Source: Rhizobium sp. BK313
GTDB lineage: Bacteria > Pseudomonadota > Alphaproteobacteria > Rhizobiales > Rhizobiaceae
NCBI RefSeq assembly: GCF_014193655.1
Contig: NZ_JACHZQ010000001.1
Location: 1,116,001-1,180,000 of the forward strand
DNA: 64,000 bases
Reading direction: 5' to 3'
Part shown: positions 1 through 8,310 of the stretch, piece after piece
Position numbering within the stretch: position 1 is the stretch's first letter
Layout of the letters: every line of letters begins with the position of its first letter
Translations under genes and position numbers: made by a program
The notes under the pieces: model-generated
What the model was told of the DNA's origin: nothing
Database searches by the model: none
Seen by the model: only the letters and a program-made list of their open reading frames with translations

Positions 1-44
1 TGCCTTGATTGACTTGCAGGGGCCGAAAGCCTAATCATTGCGGC

Positions 45-425
45 ATAACGAATGGTTCCCGAGCGGCGATCTGCCGCATGGGATGAAAAGGGAATGTGAA
101 GGAGCGGACCCAACTCGGGCGTTCTCATCACAGCCGACCCCGCGACTGTAGAGCGGTCAGGGTCTTCCATCCGGTCTGAGGGTATTTCGCTGATGGTCCG
201 CGTGGTGCGGGCGGGCGAAAGCAACTTCGGGACGGAAAAGCCACTGGCGTGGCATCGTGATCAACCAAGGCTGGACGCCTCTAGTTCTACGAATCGTCCG
301 CTTTTTCATGATGCTAGCCGGGAAGGCGAGGGAGATCCGCTGGTGCAGGATCGGGGGTGACCGATTTCGGTCCGCCCCCGCTTGCTGCGCCTCATCCGCG
401 AGCCAGGAGACCTGCCATGCGTGCC
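45..425 (+). promoter_or_regulatory. Cobalamin (adenosylcobalamin) riboswitch
   Basis: This long structured leader precedes the cobP-cobW-cobN-cobO operon. The landmarks of the class appear in order: GGTTCCC near 54, GATGAAAAGGGAA near 82-94, a CCCGCGACTGT core near 138-148, GCCACTGG near 240, GGGAAGGCGAG near 320, and a near-consensus B12 box AGCCAGGAGACCTGCC at 401-416. Binding of adenosylcobalamin is known to lower expression of downstream genes in this class, so feedback repression of the operon is inferred. The peripheral stems between about 150 and 390 are longer than the minimal fold. The boundaries are approximate, and I did not fold the RNA. Confidence 0.9.
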
Positions 426-479
426 GGGTACAAGGCCCACCCCAGGGACGGATGTCCCGCTGCCAGCACGGAGGTTGTC

Positions 480-572
480 ATGGCGCGAAATGAGTTTTTG
501 GCGTGCAAGCGCCTGCTTTTCGGTTTCAGCACGCGTCGTGCCGACCTTCGCCCTCGTGTGGGGCGGAGATAG
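480..572 (+). CDS. Possible leader peptide between riboswitch and cobP
   Basis: A 30-codon frame begins at an ATG with a strong Shine-Dalgarno (GGAGG at 470-474, five bases away) just downstream of the B12 box. It ends at 572, three bases before the cobP start. The predicted peptide is very basic (ends TRRADLRPRVGRR) and I recognise no family. The spacing would allow translational coupling to cobP, and GGAGG could be the site the riboswitch occludes. It may equally be a chance frame in the expression platform, since cobP has its own GGAG at 565-568. Confidence 0.3.
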   Translation: MARNEFLACKRLLFGFSTRRADLRPRVGRR

Positions 573-575
573 CTG

Positions 576-1103
576 ATGCCGTCCTCACTGTCCCGTGCCG
601 TCCTTGTTCTCGGCGGCGCACGCTCCGGCAAATCCCGATTCGCCGAATCGCTGATCTCGGACACGGGTCTCGACCGTCACTATGTGGCGACAGGGCAAGC
701 CTGGGACGAGGAAATGCGCGATCGTATTGCCCAGCATCGCGCCGAGCGGGGTGATTTCCTCTGGACGACGCATGAGGAGCCGTTCGATCTGACGGCCCGG
801 CTGGCGGCGATCGACGGAGAGGGCCGCGCTGTTCTCGTTGATTGCCTGACGCTTTGGGTCACCAATCTGATGATGGCGGAGCGCAACATCGCGGCGGAAT
901 TTTCCGCTCTCACCGAATTTCTACCACAGGCAAAGTCGCGTCTTGTCCTCGTTTCCAACGAGGTCGGGCTTGGCATCGTGCCTGAAAACCGTATGGCGCG
1001 CGAGTTCCGCGATCATGCCGGCCGGTTGCACCAGATGATCGCGGCGGCGAGCGCCGAAGTCTATTTTATCGCGGCGGGGCTGCCGCTGAAAATGAAGGGT
1101 TGA
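576..1103 (+). CDS. cobP: Adenosylcobinamide kinase / adenosylcobinamide-phosphate guanylyltransferase
   Basis: This bifunctional enzyme of late cobalamin synthesis phosphorylates adenosylcobinamide and then transfers GMP to give adenosylcobinamide-GDP, the acceptor used by CobS(CobV). The protein is 175 residues, normal for the CobU/CobP family. It has a P-loop GGARSGKS at residues 13-20 and a conserved [12 protein letters not shown] stretch followed by RIAQHR, whose His54 corresponds to the guanylylated histidine of the family. The [11 protein letters not shown] and [10 protein letters not shown] blocks follow. The start has GGAG seven bases upstream. It is the first confirmed gene of the riboswitch operon, and its stop lies five bases before the cobW ATG. 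Confidence 0.96.
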   Translation: MPSSLSRAVLVLGGARSGKSRFAESLISDTGLDRHYVATGQAWDEEMRDRIAQHRAERGDFLWTTHEEPFDLTARLAAIDGEGRAVLVDCLTLWVTNLMMAERNIAAEFSALTEFLPQAKSRLVLVSNEVGLGIVPENRMAREFRDHAGRLHQMIAAASAEVYFIAAGLPLKMKG

Positions 1104-1108
1104 TCCGC

Positions 1109-2158
1109 ATGAACCAGGAAAAGATTCCCGCCACCGTCATTACCGGCTTCCTTGGTGCCGGCAAGACGACGATGATCCGCAATCTCTTGCAGAACGCGGG
1201 TGGCAAGAAGATCGCCCTCATCATCAACGAATTCGGCGATCTCGGCGTCGACGGCGACGTGCTGAAGGGCTGCGGCGCGGAAAACTGCACCGAAGACGAT
1301 ATCATCGAGCTGACCAATGGCTGCATTTGCTGCACCGTGGCCGACGATTTCATCCCGACCATGACTAAGCTTCTGGAGCGCGAAGCACGCCCGGATCACA
1401 TCGTTATCGAGACCTCCGGCTTGGCTCTGCCACAGCCGCTGGTCGCCGCCTTCAACTGGCCGGATATTCGCACCCAGGTCACCGTCGACGGCGTCATTAC
1501 CGTGGTCGATAGCGCCGCTGTAGCCGCCGGCCGTTTCGCCGATGATCACGATGCTGTCGAAGCCCGTCGCGTCGAGGACGAATCGCTCGATCACGAAAGC
1601 CCGATCGAGGAGCTGTTCGAGGATCAGCTGACCTGCGCGGATCTCATCGTCCTCAACAAGACCGACCTGATCGACGTTGCCGGCCTTAGCCGCGTCCGCA
1701 CCGAAGTTGCTTCCCGCACCGCCCGTAAGCCTGTCATCATCGAAGCGAAAAATGGTGACGTTCCGGCTGCCATCCTGCTCGGCCTGGGCATTGGCACCGA
1801 AGGCGACATTGCCAACCGCAAATCGCATCACCAGCTGGAGCACGAGGACGGCACCCCCCACGATCACGATGAATTCGACAGCTTCGTCGTCGATCTCGGT
1901 CCGATTGCCGACCCGGCTGTCTTTGTCGAGAAGTTGAAGGGCGTGATTGCCGAACACGATGTCCTGCGCCTCAAGGGTTTCGTCGATGTGCCCGGCAAGC
2001 CTATGCGCCTGCAAATCCAGGCTGTCGGCAGCCGTATCGACCACTATTTCGATCGCGCCTGGACGCCCGGCGAAGCGCGCGCGACGCGGCTGGTGGTGAT
2101 TGGACTGCATGAGATGGATGAAGGGATCGTACGCAAGGCCATGGAAGCGTTGGTCTAA
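1109..2158 (+). CDS. cobW: Cobalamin biosynthesis GTPase CobW
   Basis: CobW is a G3E-family GTPase thought to deliver cobalt to the CobNST chelatase during aerobic cobalamin synthesis. The 349-residue protein shows a P-loop GFLGAGKT (13-20), the metal-binding GCICC motif at residues 71-75, an NKTD guanine-specificity motif, and a His/Asp-rich stretch (HHQLEHEDGTPHDHDE) before the C-terminal domain, consistent with metal handling. A TTG at 1100 would add three residues, but the ATG at 1109 is the better start. It sits between cobP and cobN with only nine bases to cobN, so it is clearly cotranscribed. Its cobalamin role is supported by position; a second, zinc-type paralogue is encoded at 25.5-26.7 kb. 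Confidence 0.95.
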   Translation: MNQEKIPATVITGFLGAGKTTMIRNLLQNAGGKKIALIINEFGDLGVDGDVLKGCGAENCTEDDIIELTNGCICCTVADDFIPTMTKLLEREARPDHIVIETSGLALPQPLVAAFNWPDIRTQVTVDGVITVVDSAAVAAGRFADDHDAVEARRVEDESLDHESPIEELFEDQLTCADLIVLNKTDLIDVAGLSRVRTEVASRTARKPVIIEAKNGDVPAAILLGLGIGTEGDIANRKSHHQLEHEDGTPHDHDEFDSFVVDLGPIADPAVFVEKLKGVIAEHDVLRLKGFVDVPGKPMRLQIQAVGSRIDHYFDRAWTPGEARATRLVVIGLHEMDEGIVRKAMEALV

Positions 2159-2167
2159 GGCGAAGCC

Positions 2168-5100
2168 ATGCATCTCCTCCTAGCCCAAAGGGGAACGATC
2201 AGCGATGGCGAGGAGGCGATTGATCTCGGCCAGTCGCCGGGCGATATCCTGTTCCTGTCGGCCGCGGATACCGAGCTTGCGGCGATTGCCTCTGCTTATG
2301 GGCGGGGGGAGACCGCTCGTTCGTTGCGGCTCGCGAGCCTGATGAGCCTCAAGCATCCTATGTCCGTCGACACCTACATCGAGCGGACGGCGCGGCATGC
2401 GAAGCTGATCGTCGTGCGGGCACTTGGTGGCGCCAGCTATTTTCACTATGCGCTCGAGGCACTGCATGCTTGCGCTGTTCGCAACGGCACGTTCATCGCA
2501 GTGCTGCCGGGGGATTCGAAGCCTGATCCGGGGCTCACGCCGTTTTCCAACGTTGCGCTCGAGGACCTCAATGCACTTTGGTCCTATCTGATCGAAGGCG
2601 GTGACGCCAATTCACGGGCATTTCTCGGCTATGCCGAGGCGATGCTGTCAGGAGCGGAGAAACCGGCTCCGGCGGCGCCGTTGATGAAAGCGGGAATCTG
2701 GTGGCCGGGTAGGGGCGTCATCGGCGTTGATGAGTGGAGAAGCATCTCTCTGTCGTCAACAGCAGCGGAGGAGGGATTTGTCCCCCCGACTGCCGCAATC
2801 TCTTTCTACCGCGCTCTCGTCCAAAGCGGCGAAACCAAGCCTATTGAAGCCATGATCGAGGCTCTTATTGCCGAAGGCATGCGACCTTTACCGGTGTTTG
2901 CCTATAGCCTCAAAGATTCAGTGTCAGTCGGTATTCTCGAAAGTGTTTTCGCTGAGCTGATGCCGGACGTGGTGATCAACACAACCGGCTTTGCCGTTTC
3001 GGCGCCAGGGGCTGATCGCCAGCCGACCGTATTGGAGGCGAGTGACGCCGTCGTACTGCAGGCAATCTTCTCGGCGTCCTCCAGGGAGGCTTGGGAAGCC
3101 TCATCGCAGGGGCTATCGGCGCGCGATCTCGGCATGAACGTGGCGCTGCCGGAGGTGGACGGGCGTGTGCTGGCCCGCGCTGTCTCGTTCAAGGCAGCGG
3201 CACGTTATGATGATCGCGTCGAGGCCAATATCGTTGCGAGCGAGCCGGCCGAGGACCGTATGCGTTATACCGCTCGATTGGCAGCCAATTGGACACGGTT
3301 GCGCAGAATATCGCCGCAGGACCGGCGTGTGGCGCTGGTCATGGCCAACTATCCAAACCGAGACGGACGACTCGGCAATGGCGTCGGGCTCGATACGCCG
3401 GCGGGTACGATAGAAGTACTAAAGGCGATGCAGGCGGCGGGTTATCCGGTTGCCGATATTCCCGCCGACGGCGATGCATTGATGCGTCATTTGATGGATG
3501 GGCCGACCAATTCCGGCCACGATGGCAGGATCGTTCGCGAGACGCTTTCTTTAAGCAAATACAGATATTTCTTCTCGTCTCTTCCCATCCAGATTCAGGA
3601 TGAGATCACCGCCCGTTGGGGCAATGCGGAGAGCGATCCTTATGTTCGCGACGGCGCCTTTGCCCTGCCTTTTACCCGTTTCGGCGACGTGCTGGTCGGC
3701 ATCCAGCCTGCGCGCGGCTACAATATCGATCCAAAGGAAAGCTATCATTCTCCGGACCTCGTGCCGCCGCACGGCTACCTCGCTTTCTATGCGTTCCTGC
3801 GTCAATCCTTCGGCGCGCATGCCGTCGTCCACATGGGCAAGCATGGAAATCTCGAATGGCTGCCCGGCAAGGCCCTGGCTCTTTCGGAAGCCTGTTATCC
3901 CGAAGCGATCCTTGGGCCAATGCCGCATCTCTATCCCTTTATCGTCAATGATCCCGGCGAGGGTACGCAGGCCAAGCGGCGCACGAGCGCCGTCATCATC
4001 GATCACCTGACTCCGCCTTTGACCCGCGCTGAAAGCTATGGGCCGCTCAAGGATCTCGAAGCGCTGGTAGACGAATATTACGAGGCCTCCGGCGGCGACC
4101 CTCGCCGTATCCGGCTGTTGCGCAAGCAGATCCTCGATCTGGTTGCCGACATCGGGCTCGATCAGGATGCCGGCATTGCCAAAGGCGAAGGCGAGGATGA
4201 GGCGTTGAAGAAACTCGACGCCTATCTTTGCGACCTCAAGGAAATGCAGATCCGCGACGGATTGCATGTTTTCGGCGTATCCCCATCCGGAAGGCTGCTG
4301 ACAGATTTGACGGTGGCTTTGGCGCGTGTGCCGCGGGGGTTGGGTGAGGACGGCGACCAGAGCCTGCAGCGGGCGATTGCTAGGGATGCGTTCGGACCAG
4401 AGAGAGCGGAGGGTGCGATACCCCCCTCGGTCGCTCTCGCGACATCTCCCCCACAAGGGGGGAGATCGTTAGCCCGCGGAGCCTCTTCGTATCAAGTAGA
4501 GATTGAACCCGTTGACGCTATGCGCAGCGATTTGGGAGAGCGGAGCGGCATACTCCAACCGATCTCCCCCCTTGTGGGGGAGATGTCAGCGAAGCTGACA
4601 GAGGGGGGTATTCCTCCGCAGAAGCCATTCGATCCATTGGATTGCGATATGGCGGCGGAATGGATTGGATCGCGTCCCGATATTCTCGCCGACAGGTCCG
4701 ACACTCCGTGGCGCACACAAGGCGATACCGTCGAGCGTATCGAACTTCTGGCCGCGAGGTTCGTTGCCGGCGAAATTGCCTGTCCCGAAAACTGGCCGCA
4801 AACCCTTACCGTCCTTGCCGGAATCGAATCTCGCCTCAAACCTTCGATACTCGCCTGTGGTGACGCCGAAATTGCTGCGCTTATGAAAGGCCTTGACGGC
4901 CGGTTTGTGCCGCCCGGCCCCTCCGGTGCGCCGACGCGCGGCAGGCCGGATGTTTTGCCGACGGGTCGGAATTTCTATTCCGTCGACAGCCGCGCCGTCC
5001 CGACGCCTGCGGCCTATGAGCTTGGCAAGAAGTCGGCCGAGCTTTTGATCCGCCGCTATGTGCAGGATCACGGAGAGTGGCCGGTTTCCTTCGGGCTGAC

Positions 5101-6160
5101 GGCCTGGGGCACGTCGAATATGCGCACCGGCGGTGACGATATTGCCCAGGCGCTGGCCTTGATCGGCGTCAGGCCAGTTTGGGACATGACCTCGCGGCGG
5201 GTTACCGGCTATGAGATCATCCCACCGGCTCTCCTGAACCGGCCACGGGTCGATGTTACCCTTCGCATTTCCGGCTTCTTTCGAGATGCCTTTCCGGAGC
5301 AGATCGCGCTGTTCGATAAAGCGATCCGCGCGGTCGGTGCGCTGGATGAGGATCCCGCCGATAATCCGATTGCAGCGCGTATGCGCGGCGAGGTCGAACG
5401 ATTAAAGGCTGCCGGATTGGATGAGGCTTCGGCTAACCGACGAGCCGGTTACCGCATCTTCGGTTCCAAACCCGGCGCTTACGGAGCCGGCCTGCAGGCG
5501 CTGATCGACGAAAAGGGTTGGGAGCGGCGCGCCGATTTGGCAGAAGCCTATCTCGTCTGGGGCAGCTATGCCTATGGCGCCGGCGACGAAGGTCGGGCCG
5601 AGCGTGGCGTGTTCGAGGAGCGGCTGCGTTCGATCCAGGCGGTGGTGCAGAACCAGGACAATCGGGAGCATGACCTGCTCGACAGCGACGATTACTACCA
5701 GTTCGAAGGCGGCATGGCGGCTGCGGCGGAACAGCTCGCAGGCGCGCGTCCTTCGATCTATCACAACGACCACTCCCGGCCAGAAAAACCGGTCATCCGC
5801 TCGCTGGAAGAGGAGATCGGCCGTGTGGTGCGCGGTCGCGTCGTCAATCCGAAGTGGATTGATGGTGTCATGCGCCACGGCTACAAGGGCGCCTTCGAGA
5901 TATCAGCCACGGTCGACTATCTCTTCGCCTTCGCCGCGACGACGGGTGCTGTACGCAATCACCATTTCGAGGCGGTCTATCAGGCTTTTGTCGCCAATCC
6001 GCGGGTGCGTGATTTCATGGCGGAGAAGAATCCGGCGGCTTTGCGGGAGATGAAGGAGCGTCTGTTGGAAGCGATCGATCGTCAGCTCTGGACGCCACGC
6101 AGCAATTCGGCACAATTCGATCTGAAGACGCTGGTGAGGGACAAGGAGGTCGTGGCGTGA
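2168..6160 (+). CDS. cobN: Cobaltochelatase subunit CobN
   Basis: CobN is the large subunit of the ATP-dependent aerobic cobalt chelatase that, with CobS and CobT, inserts Co(II) into hydrogenobyrinic acid a,c-diamide. At 1330 residues it is longer than the roughly 1275 usual for the family. The CobN/Mg-chelatase H blocks are clear, for example VVHMGKHGNLEWLPGKAL near residues 556-573, GYNIDPKESYHSPDLVP, and AWGTSNMRTGGDDIAQAL in the C-terminal half. The extra length is explained by residues about 751-815, which are encoded by two inverted repeat elements and read as low-complexity sequence (ISPLVGEMSAKLTEGG). The frame stays open through the insert, so the gene is probably functional. Its stop overlaps the next start by four bases. 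Confidence 0.96.
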   Translation: MHLLLAQRGTISDGEEAIDLGQSPGDILFLSAADTELAAIASAYGRGETARSLRLASLMSLKHPMSVDTYIERTARHAKLIVVRALGGASYFHYALEALHACAVRNGTFIAVLPGDSKPDPGLTPFSNVALEDLNALWSYLIEGGDANSRAFLGYAEAMLSGAEKPAPAAPLMKAGIWWPGRGVIGVDEWRSISLSSTAAEEGFVPPTAAISFYRALVQSGETKPIEAMIEALIAEGMRPLPVFAYSLKDSVSVGILESVFAELMPDVVINTTGFAVSAPGADRQPTVLEASDAVVLQAIFSASSREAWEASSQGLSARDLGMNVALPEVDGRVLARAVSFKAAARYDDRVEANIVASEPAEDRMRYTARLAANWTRLRRISPQDRRVALVMANYPNRDGRLGNGVGLDTPAGTIEVLKAMQAAGYPVADIPADGDALMRHLMDGPTNSGHDGRIVRETLSLSKYRYFFSSLPIQIQDEITARWGNAESDPYVRDGAFALPFTRFGDVLVGIQPARGYNIDPKESYHSPDLVPPHGYLAFYAFLRQSFGAHAVVHMGKHGNLEWLPGKALALSEACYPEAILGPMPHLYPFIVNDPGEGTQAKRRTSAVIIDHLTPPLTRAESYGPLKDLEALVDEYYEASGGDPRRIRLLRKQILDLVADIGLDQDAGIAKGEGEDEALKKLDAYLCDLKEMQIRDGLHVFGVSPSGRLLTDLTVALARVPRGLGEDGDQSLQRAIARDAFGPERAEGAIPPSVALATSPPQGGRSLARGASSYQVEIEPVDAMRSDLGERSGILQPISPLVGEMSAKLTEGGIPPQKPFDPLDCDMAAEWIGSRPDILADRSDTPWRTQGDTVERIELLAARFVAGEIACPENWPQTLTVLAGIESRLKPSILACGDAEIAALMKGLDGRFVPPGPSGAPTRGRPDVLPTGRNFYSVDSRAVPTPAAYELGKKSAELLIRRYVQDHGEWPVSFGLTAWGTSNMRTGGDDIAQALALIGVRPVWDMTSRRVTGYEIIPPALLNRPRVDVTLRISGFFRDAFPEQIALFDKAIRAVGALDEDPADNPIAARMRGEVERLKAAGLDEASANRRAGYRIFGSKPGAYGAGLQALIDEKGWERRADLAEAYLVWGSYAYGAGDEGRAERGVFEERLRSIQAVVQNQDNREHDLLDSDDYYQFEGGMAAAAEQLAGARPSIYHNDHSRPEKPVIRSLEEEIGRVVRGRVVNPKWIDGVMRHGYKGAFEISATVDYLFAFAATTGAVRNHHFEAVYQAFVANPRVRDFMAEKNPAALREMKERLLEAIDRQLWTPRSNSAQFDLKTLVRDKEVVA
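4418..4611. repeat. Inverted pair of rhizobial palindromic repeat elements inside cobN
   Basis: The segments 4418-4468 and 4560-4611 are near-perfect reverse complements. Each contains a CATCTCCCCCACAAGGGG-type block and a short hairpin. The hairpin is GTCGC..GCGAC in the left copy and GTCAGC..GCTGAC in the right copy, so the stem is preserved although bases differ. About 90 bp of unrelated sequence lies between. The arrangement resembles rhizobial intergenic mosaic (RIME-like) elements, but here it is translated in frame within cobN. The family name comes from memory and was not searched. Confidence 0.85.
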
Positions 6161-6756
6161 GCGTGGTCGATGCTCTTCTTCAGGTTTTTCACGGCTACGT
6201 CGCTTCGCGAAGCGATCCCGTATTGAGACGTTTCGTCGAAGGTTTCGATTGGCGGATGGCTGAGCGGCCACTTGAGCCTCATAGTCTGCCGGTCTTGGAC
6301 TATCTAAATGTGCTCCATCCACCAGTCGATGGCGCAGAGGGCGAACTGTTTTCCGGTCTCGCGGCGGCGGCGAGCGCATTGCACTGGGCGCAAACCTATA
6401 ACATCGCCGATTTTGGCGCTGATTTTCTGCAGAGATACGGTTGGGTCGAGCTTTTTGGTACGCGTGGCCACTTCGTCAGCGACGAAATGGCCGGTGGCTT
6501 CCTGATGCTCGGACCGGATGTGCACTATCCGGATCACCATCATATCGCCGAGGAAATCTATATCCCGCTGACCGATGGCTCACAGTGGAGCAAGGACAGC
6601 CAAGCCTTCCTGCCACGCTGGACGGGCGAGATCATTCATCACCCCTCGGATATTCGCCACGCGATGCGAACCGAGAGGACACCGTTGGTGGCGCTTTACC
6701 TTTGGCGAGGCGGACCGCTGGCGCAGAAATCGATAATTCCAGGGAGAGCAGTATGA
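6157..6756 (+). CDS. DddL-like cupin protein (DMSP lyase family) in the cob operon
   Basis: This 199-residue protein has a C-terminal cupin whose motifs match the dimethylsulfoniopropionate lyase (DddL-type) family. A metal-binding block YPDHHHIAEEIYIPLTDG lies near residues 127-144 and a second block HHPSDIRHAMRT with PLVALYLWRGG follows. It starts at a GTG overlapping the cobN stop (GTGA), with GGAGG at 6144-6148, and its own stop overlaps the cobO ATG, so it is translationally coupled on both sides. DMSP cleavage is the known activity of characterised relatives. In this operon a corrinoid- or ligand-related role is an equally open inference. There is no signal peptide. The fold assignment is firm; the substrate is unknown. 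Confidence 0.8.
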   Translation: MSVVDALLQVFHGYVASRSDPVLRRFVEGFDWRMAERPLEPHSLPVLDYLNVLHPPVDGAEGELFSGLAAAASALHWAQTYNIADFGADFLQRYGWVELFGTRGHFVSDEMAGGFLMLGPDVHYPDHHHIAEEIYIPLTDGSQWSKDSQAFLPRWTGEIIHHPSDIRHAMRTERTPLVALYLWRGGPLAQKSIIPGRAV

Positions 6757-7397
6757 GCGAAGAGATGGCCGAAACGGGCGCAGAAGCGCCACGGAACGAT
6801 GACGCGCGCCATGCCGACAAGATGGCCAAGAAGAAGGCCGCACGCGACAAGATCATGGCGACGAAGACGGATGAGAAGGGGCTGATCATCGTCCACACCG
6901 GCAAGGGCAAGGGCAAGTCGTCGGCCGCTTTCGGCATGATCTTTCGTCATATCGCCCACAGGAAGCCGTGCGCGGTGGTTCAGTTCATAAAGGGCGCGAT
7001 GTGGACCGGCGAGCGGGATCTGATCGAAAAGCATTTCTCCGATATCTGCCAGTTCCACACCATGGGCGAGGGGTTCACCTGGGAGACGCAGGATCGTGCC
7101 CGCGACGTGGCAGCCGCTGCTGCGGCCTGGGAGAAGGCCAAGGAGTTGATCCGCGACGAGCGAAATTCGATGGTGCTGCTCGACGAAATCAACATCGCAC
7201 TTCGCTACGATTATCTTGATATCAATGACGTTCTGACCTTCTTGCGGGAAGGGAAGCCTGTCATGACCCATGTTGTGCTGACCGGCCGCAACGCGAAGGA
7301 AGAGCTGATCGAGATCGCCGATCTCGTCACCGAAATGGAGCTGATCAAGCATCCGTTCCGCTCCGGTATCAAGGGGCAGCCGGGCGTCGAATTCTGA
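6753..7397 (+). CDS. cobO: Cob(I)yrinic acid a,c-diamide adenosyltransferase
   Basis: CobO transfers the 5'-deoxyadenosyl group of ATP to reduced corrinoid, forming the Co-C bond. The 214-residue protein has the family P-loop GKGKGKSS (residues 50-57) after a charged N-terminal tail, then VVQFIKGAMWTGERDLIE, the EGFTWETQDRARD block, VLLDEINIALRYDYLD and THVVLTGRNAKEEL, all hallmarks of CobA/CobO/BtuR enzymes. The start ATG at 6753 overlaps the preceding stop (ATGA). An open frame extends upstream, but that part lies within the DddL-like gene. It is the last gene of the riboswitch operon and is followed by palindromic repeats that may end transcription. Confidence 0.96.
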   Translation: MSEEMAETGAEAPRNDDARHADKMAKKKAARDKIMATKTDEKGLIIVHTGKGKGKSSAAFGMIFRHIAHRKPCAVVQFIKGAMWTGERDLIEKHFSDICQFHTMGEGFTWETQDRARDVAAAAAAWEKAKELIRDERNSMVLLDEINIALRYDYLDINDVLTFLREGKPVMTHVVLTGRNAKEELIEIADLVTEMELIKHPFRSGIKGQPGVEF

Positions 7398-7451
7398 CTA
7401 GAGCATCCCGCTTTCAGGTGGAATCACCGGAAAGCGGATAGGATGCTCTAG
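7398..7451. repeat. Palindromic repeat / probable terminator after cobO
   Basis: An imperfect inverted repeat has arms CTAGAGCATCCCGCTTTC and GAAAGCGGATAGGATGCTCTAG around a short loop. It lies directly after the cobO stop. The outer CTAGAGCATCC/GGATGCTCTAG arms are exact. Such TAGAGC-bounded palindromes are frequent between rhizobial genes. A role in transcription ending or mRNA stability is inferred. Confidence 0.7.
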
Positions 7452-7462
7452 ATTCCAAAAAA

Positions 7463-7506
7463 CTAGAGCGACCTTTGCGCTTTCGAGTGAACGCACGGCA
7501 CTCTAG
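7463..7506. repeat. Second TAGAGC palindrome, overlapping the 3' end of the WYL regulator
   Basis: A second, different imperfect palindrome with CTAGAGC..CTCTAG ends and inner TTTGCG..CGCAC arms sits 11 bases beyond the first. Its right end provides the stop codon of the minus-strand regulator gene (7503-7505). It probably acts as a 3' end for one or both converging transcripts. Confidence 0.65.
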
Positions 7507-8237
7507 AGAAGCGAGGCGCTTTGATCGGCAGCGGCGATGTAGATCTTCGGATCGCCGACGCGAAAAGTAGTCGATTGCAGTTCGGCCGAGCGGATGCGAT
7601 CGACACGGAAGGTGCGGATATCGTCGCGCAGGTGATCCCAGGTGATGAGATACCAGACGGGCGCATTCAAATAGAGGAATTGCGGCTCGATCCGGCGGCT
7701 TGTCACAACGCCGTCGCGTGCCTCGTAATCGATGATCACTTGCCGCTGCTCGAAGAAGGCTTGTGACACAAGTGCAAGATTGGCCCGGCTCGGCGGGACG
7801 TAGCTATTGACGACGTTGAGCGTTGCTGGCCCGCCGACGATGATGCGGCGACGCAAGTCGCGGATGCGGCCTTGGTAGCCTTCGGCAAAGGCAGCGGACA
7901 CCTTGCGCTTGATCGAAGTCAGATACTGCAACAGCAAAGGCGAGCCGACTTTTTCGGCAATGGTGATGCTGAGCAGCAGGTCGATCGTTTCGAGATGATC
8001 GAGATGAAGCCGGCCGAGCGACCAGCTACGATGCAGTTGCATCCCGCCGCCACGGCCACGGTCGGCGTCGATCGGCAGGCCGCTTTGGCGTAGCAGTGCA
8101 ATGTCGCGGTTGAGGGTGCGCAGGCTGACGCCCATCTCGGCCGCGAGCTCGGCGGCGGTCGCGTGCTCACGTTCGCGAAGCAGCCCTTTCAGCTCTTCCA
8201 GCCTGTTCAGCCTTGTTCCATCTGCTTTGCGTGCCAT
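7503..8237 (-). CDS. HTH/WYL-domain transcriptional regulator (YafY-type)
   Basis: This is a 244-residue regulator. The N-terminal winged helix-turn-helix spans about residues 9-65 (ATAAELAAEMGVSLRTLNRD is the HTH core), followed by GLPIDADRGRGGGMQL, typical of the DeoR/HTH_11 class. A central helical linker leads to a WYL-type domain near residues 160-225 (VIIDYEARDG, PVWYLITWDH, FRVDRIRSAEL). WYL domains are known to bind ligands or nucleic acid. It is transcribed divergently from the ABM-fold gene at 8311 across a 73-base gap, so control of that gene and of the AlkD-like gene behind it is likely but inferred. Confidence 0.88.
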   Translation of the reverse strand: MARKADGTRLNRLEELKGLLREREHATAAELAAEMGVSLRTLNRDIALLRQSGLPIDADRGRGGGMQLHRSWSLGRLHLDHLETIDLLLSITIAEKVGSPLLLQYLTSIKRKVSAAFAEGYQGRIRDLRRRIIVGGPATLNVVNSYVPPSRANLALVSQAFFEQRQVIIDYEARDGVVTSRRIEPQFLYLNAPVWYLITWDHLRDDIRTFRVDRIRSAELQSTTFRVGDPKIYIAAADQSASLL

Positions 8238-8310
8238 GGCTGAAATATGTCGTTATCTGTCCTATTAAGCAATAAGGAAGGGCGATCTGACTCAACCCGA
8301 GGATAAGACG

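Noticed and set aside
1061..2173. 370-codon open frame on the minus strand opposite cobW
   Set aside because: Its length follows from the codon bias of cobW on the other strand. The product has no recognisable motif, and cobW is certain.
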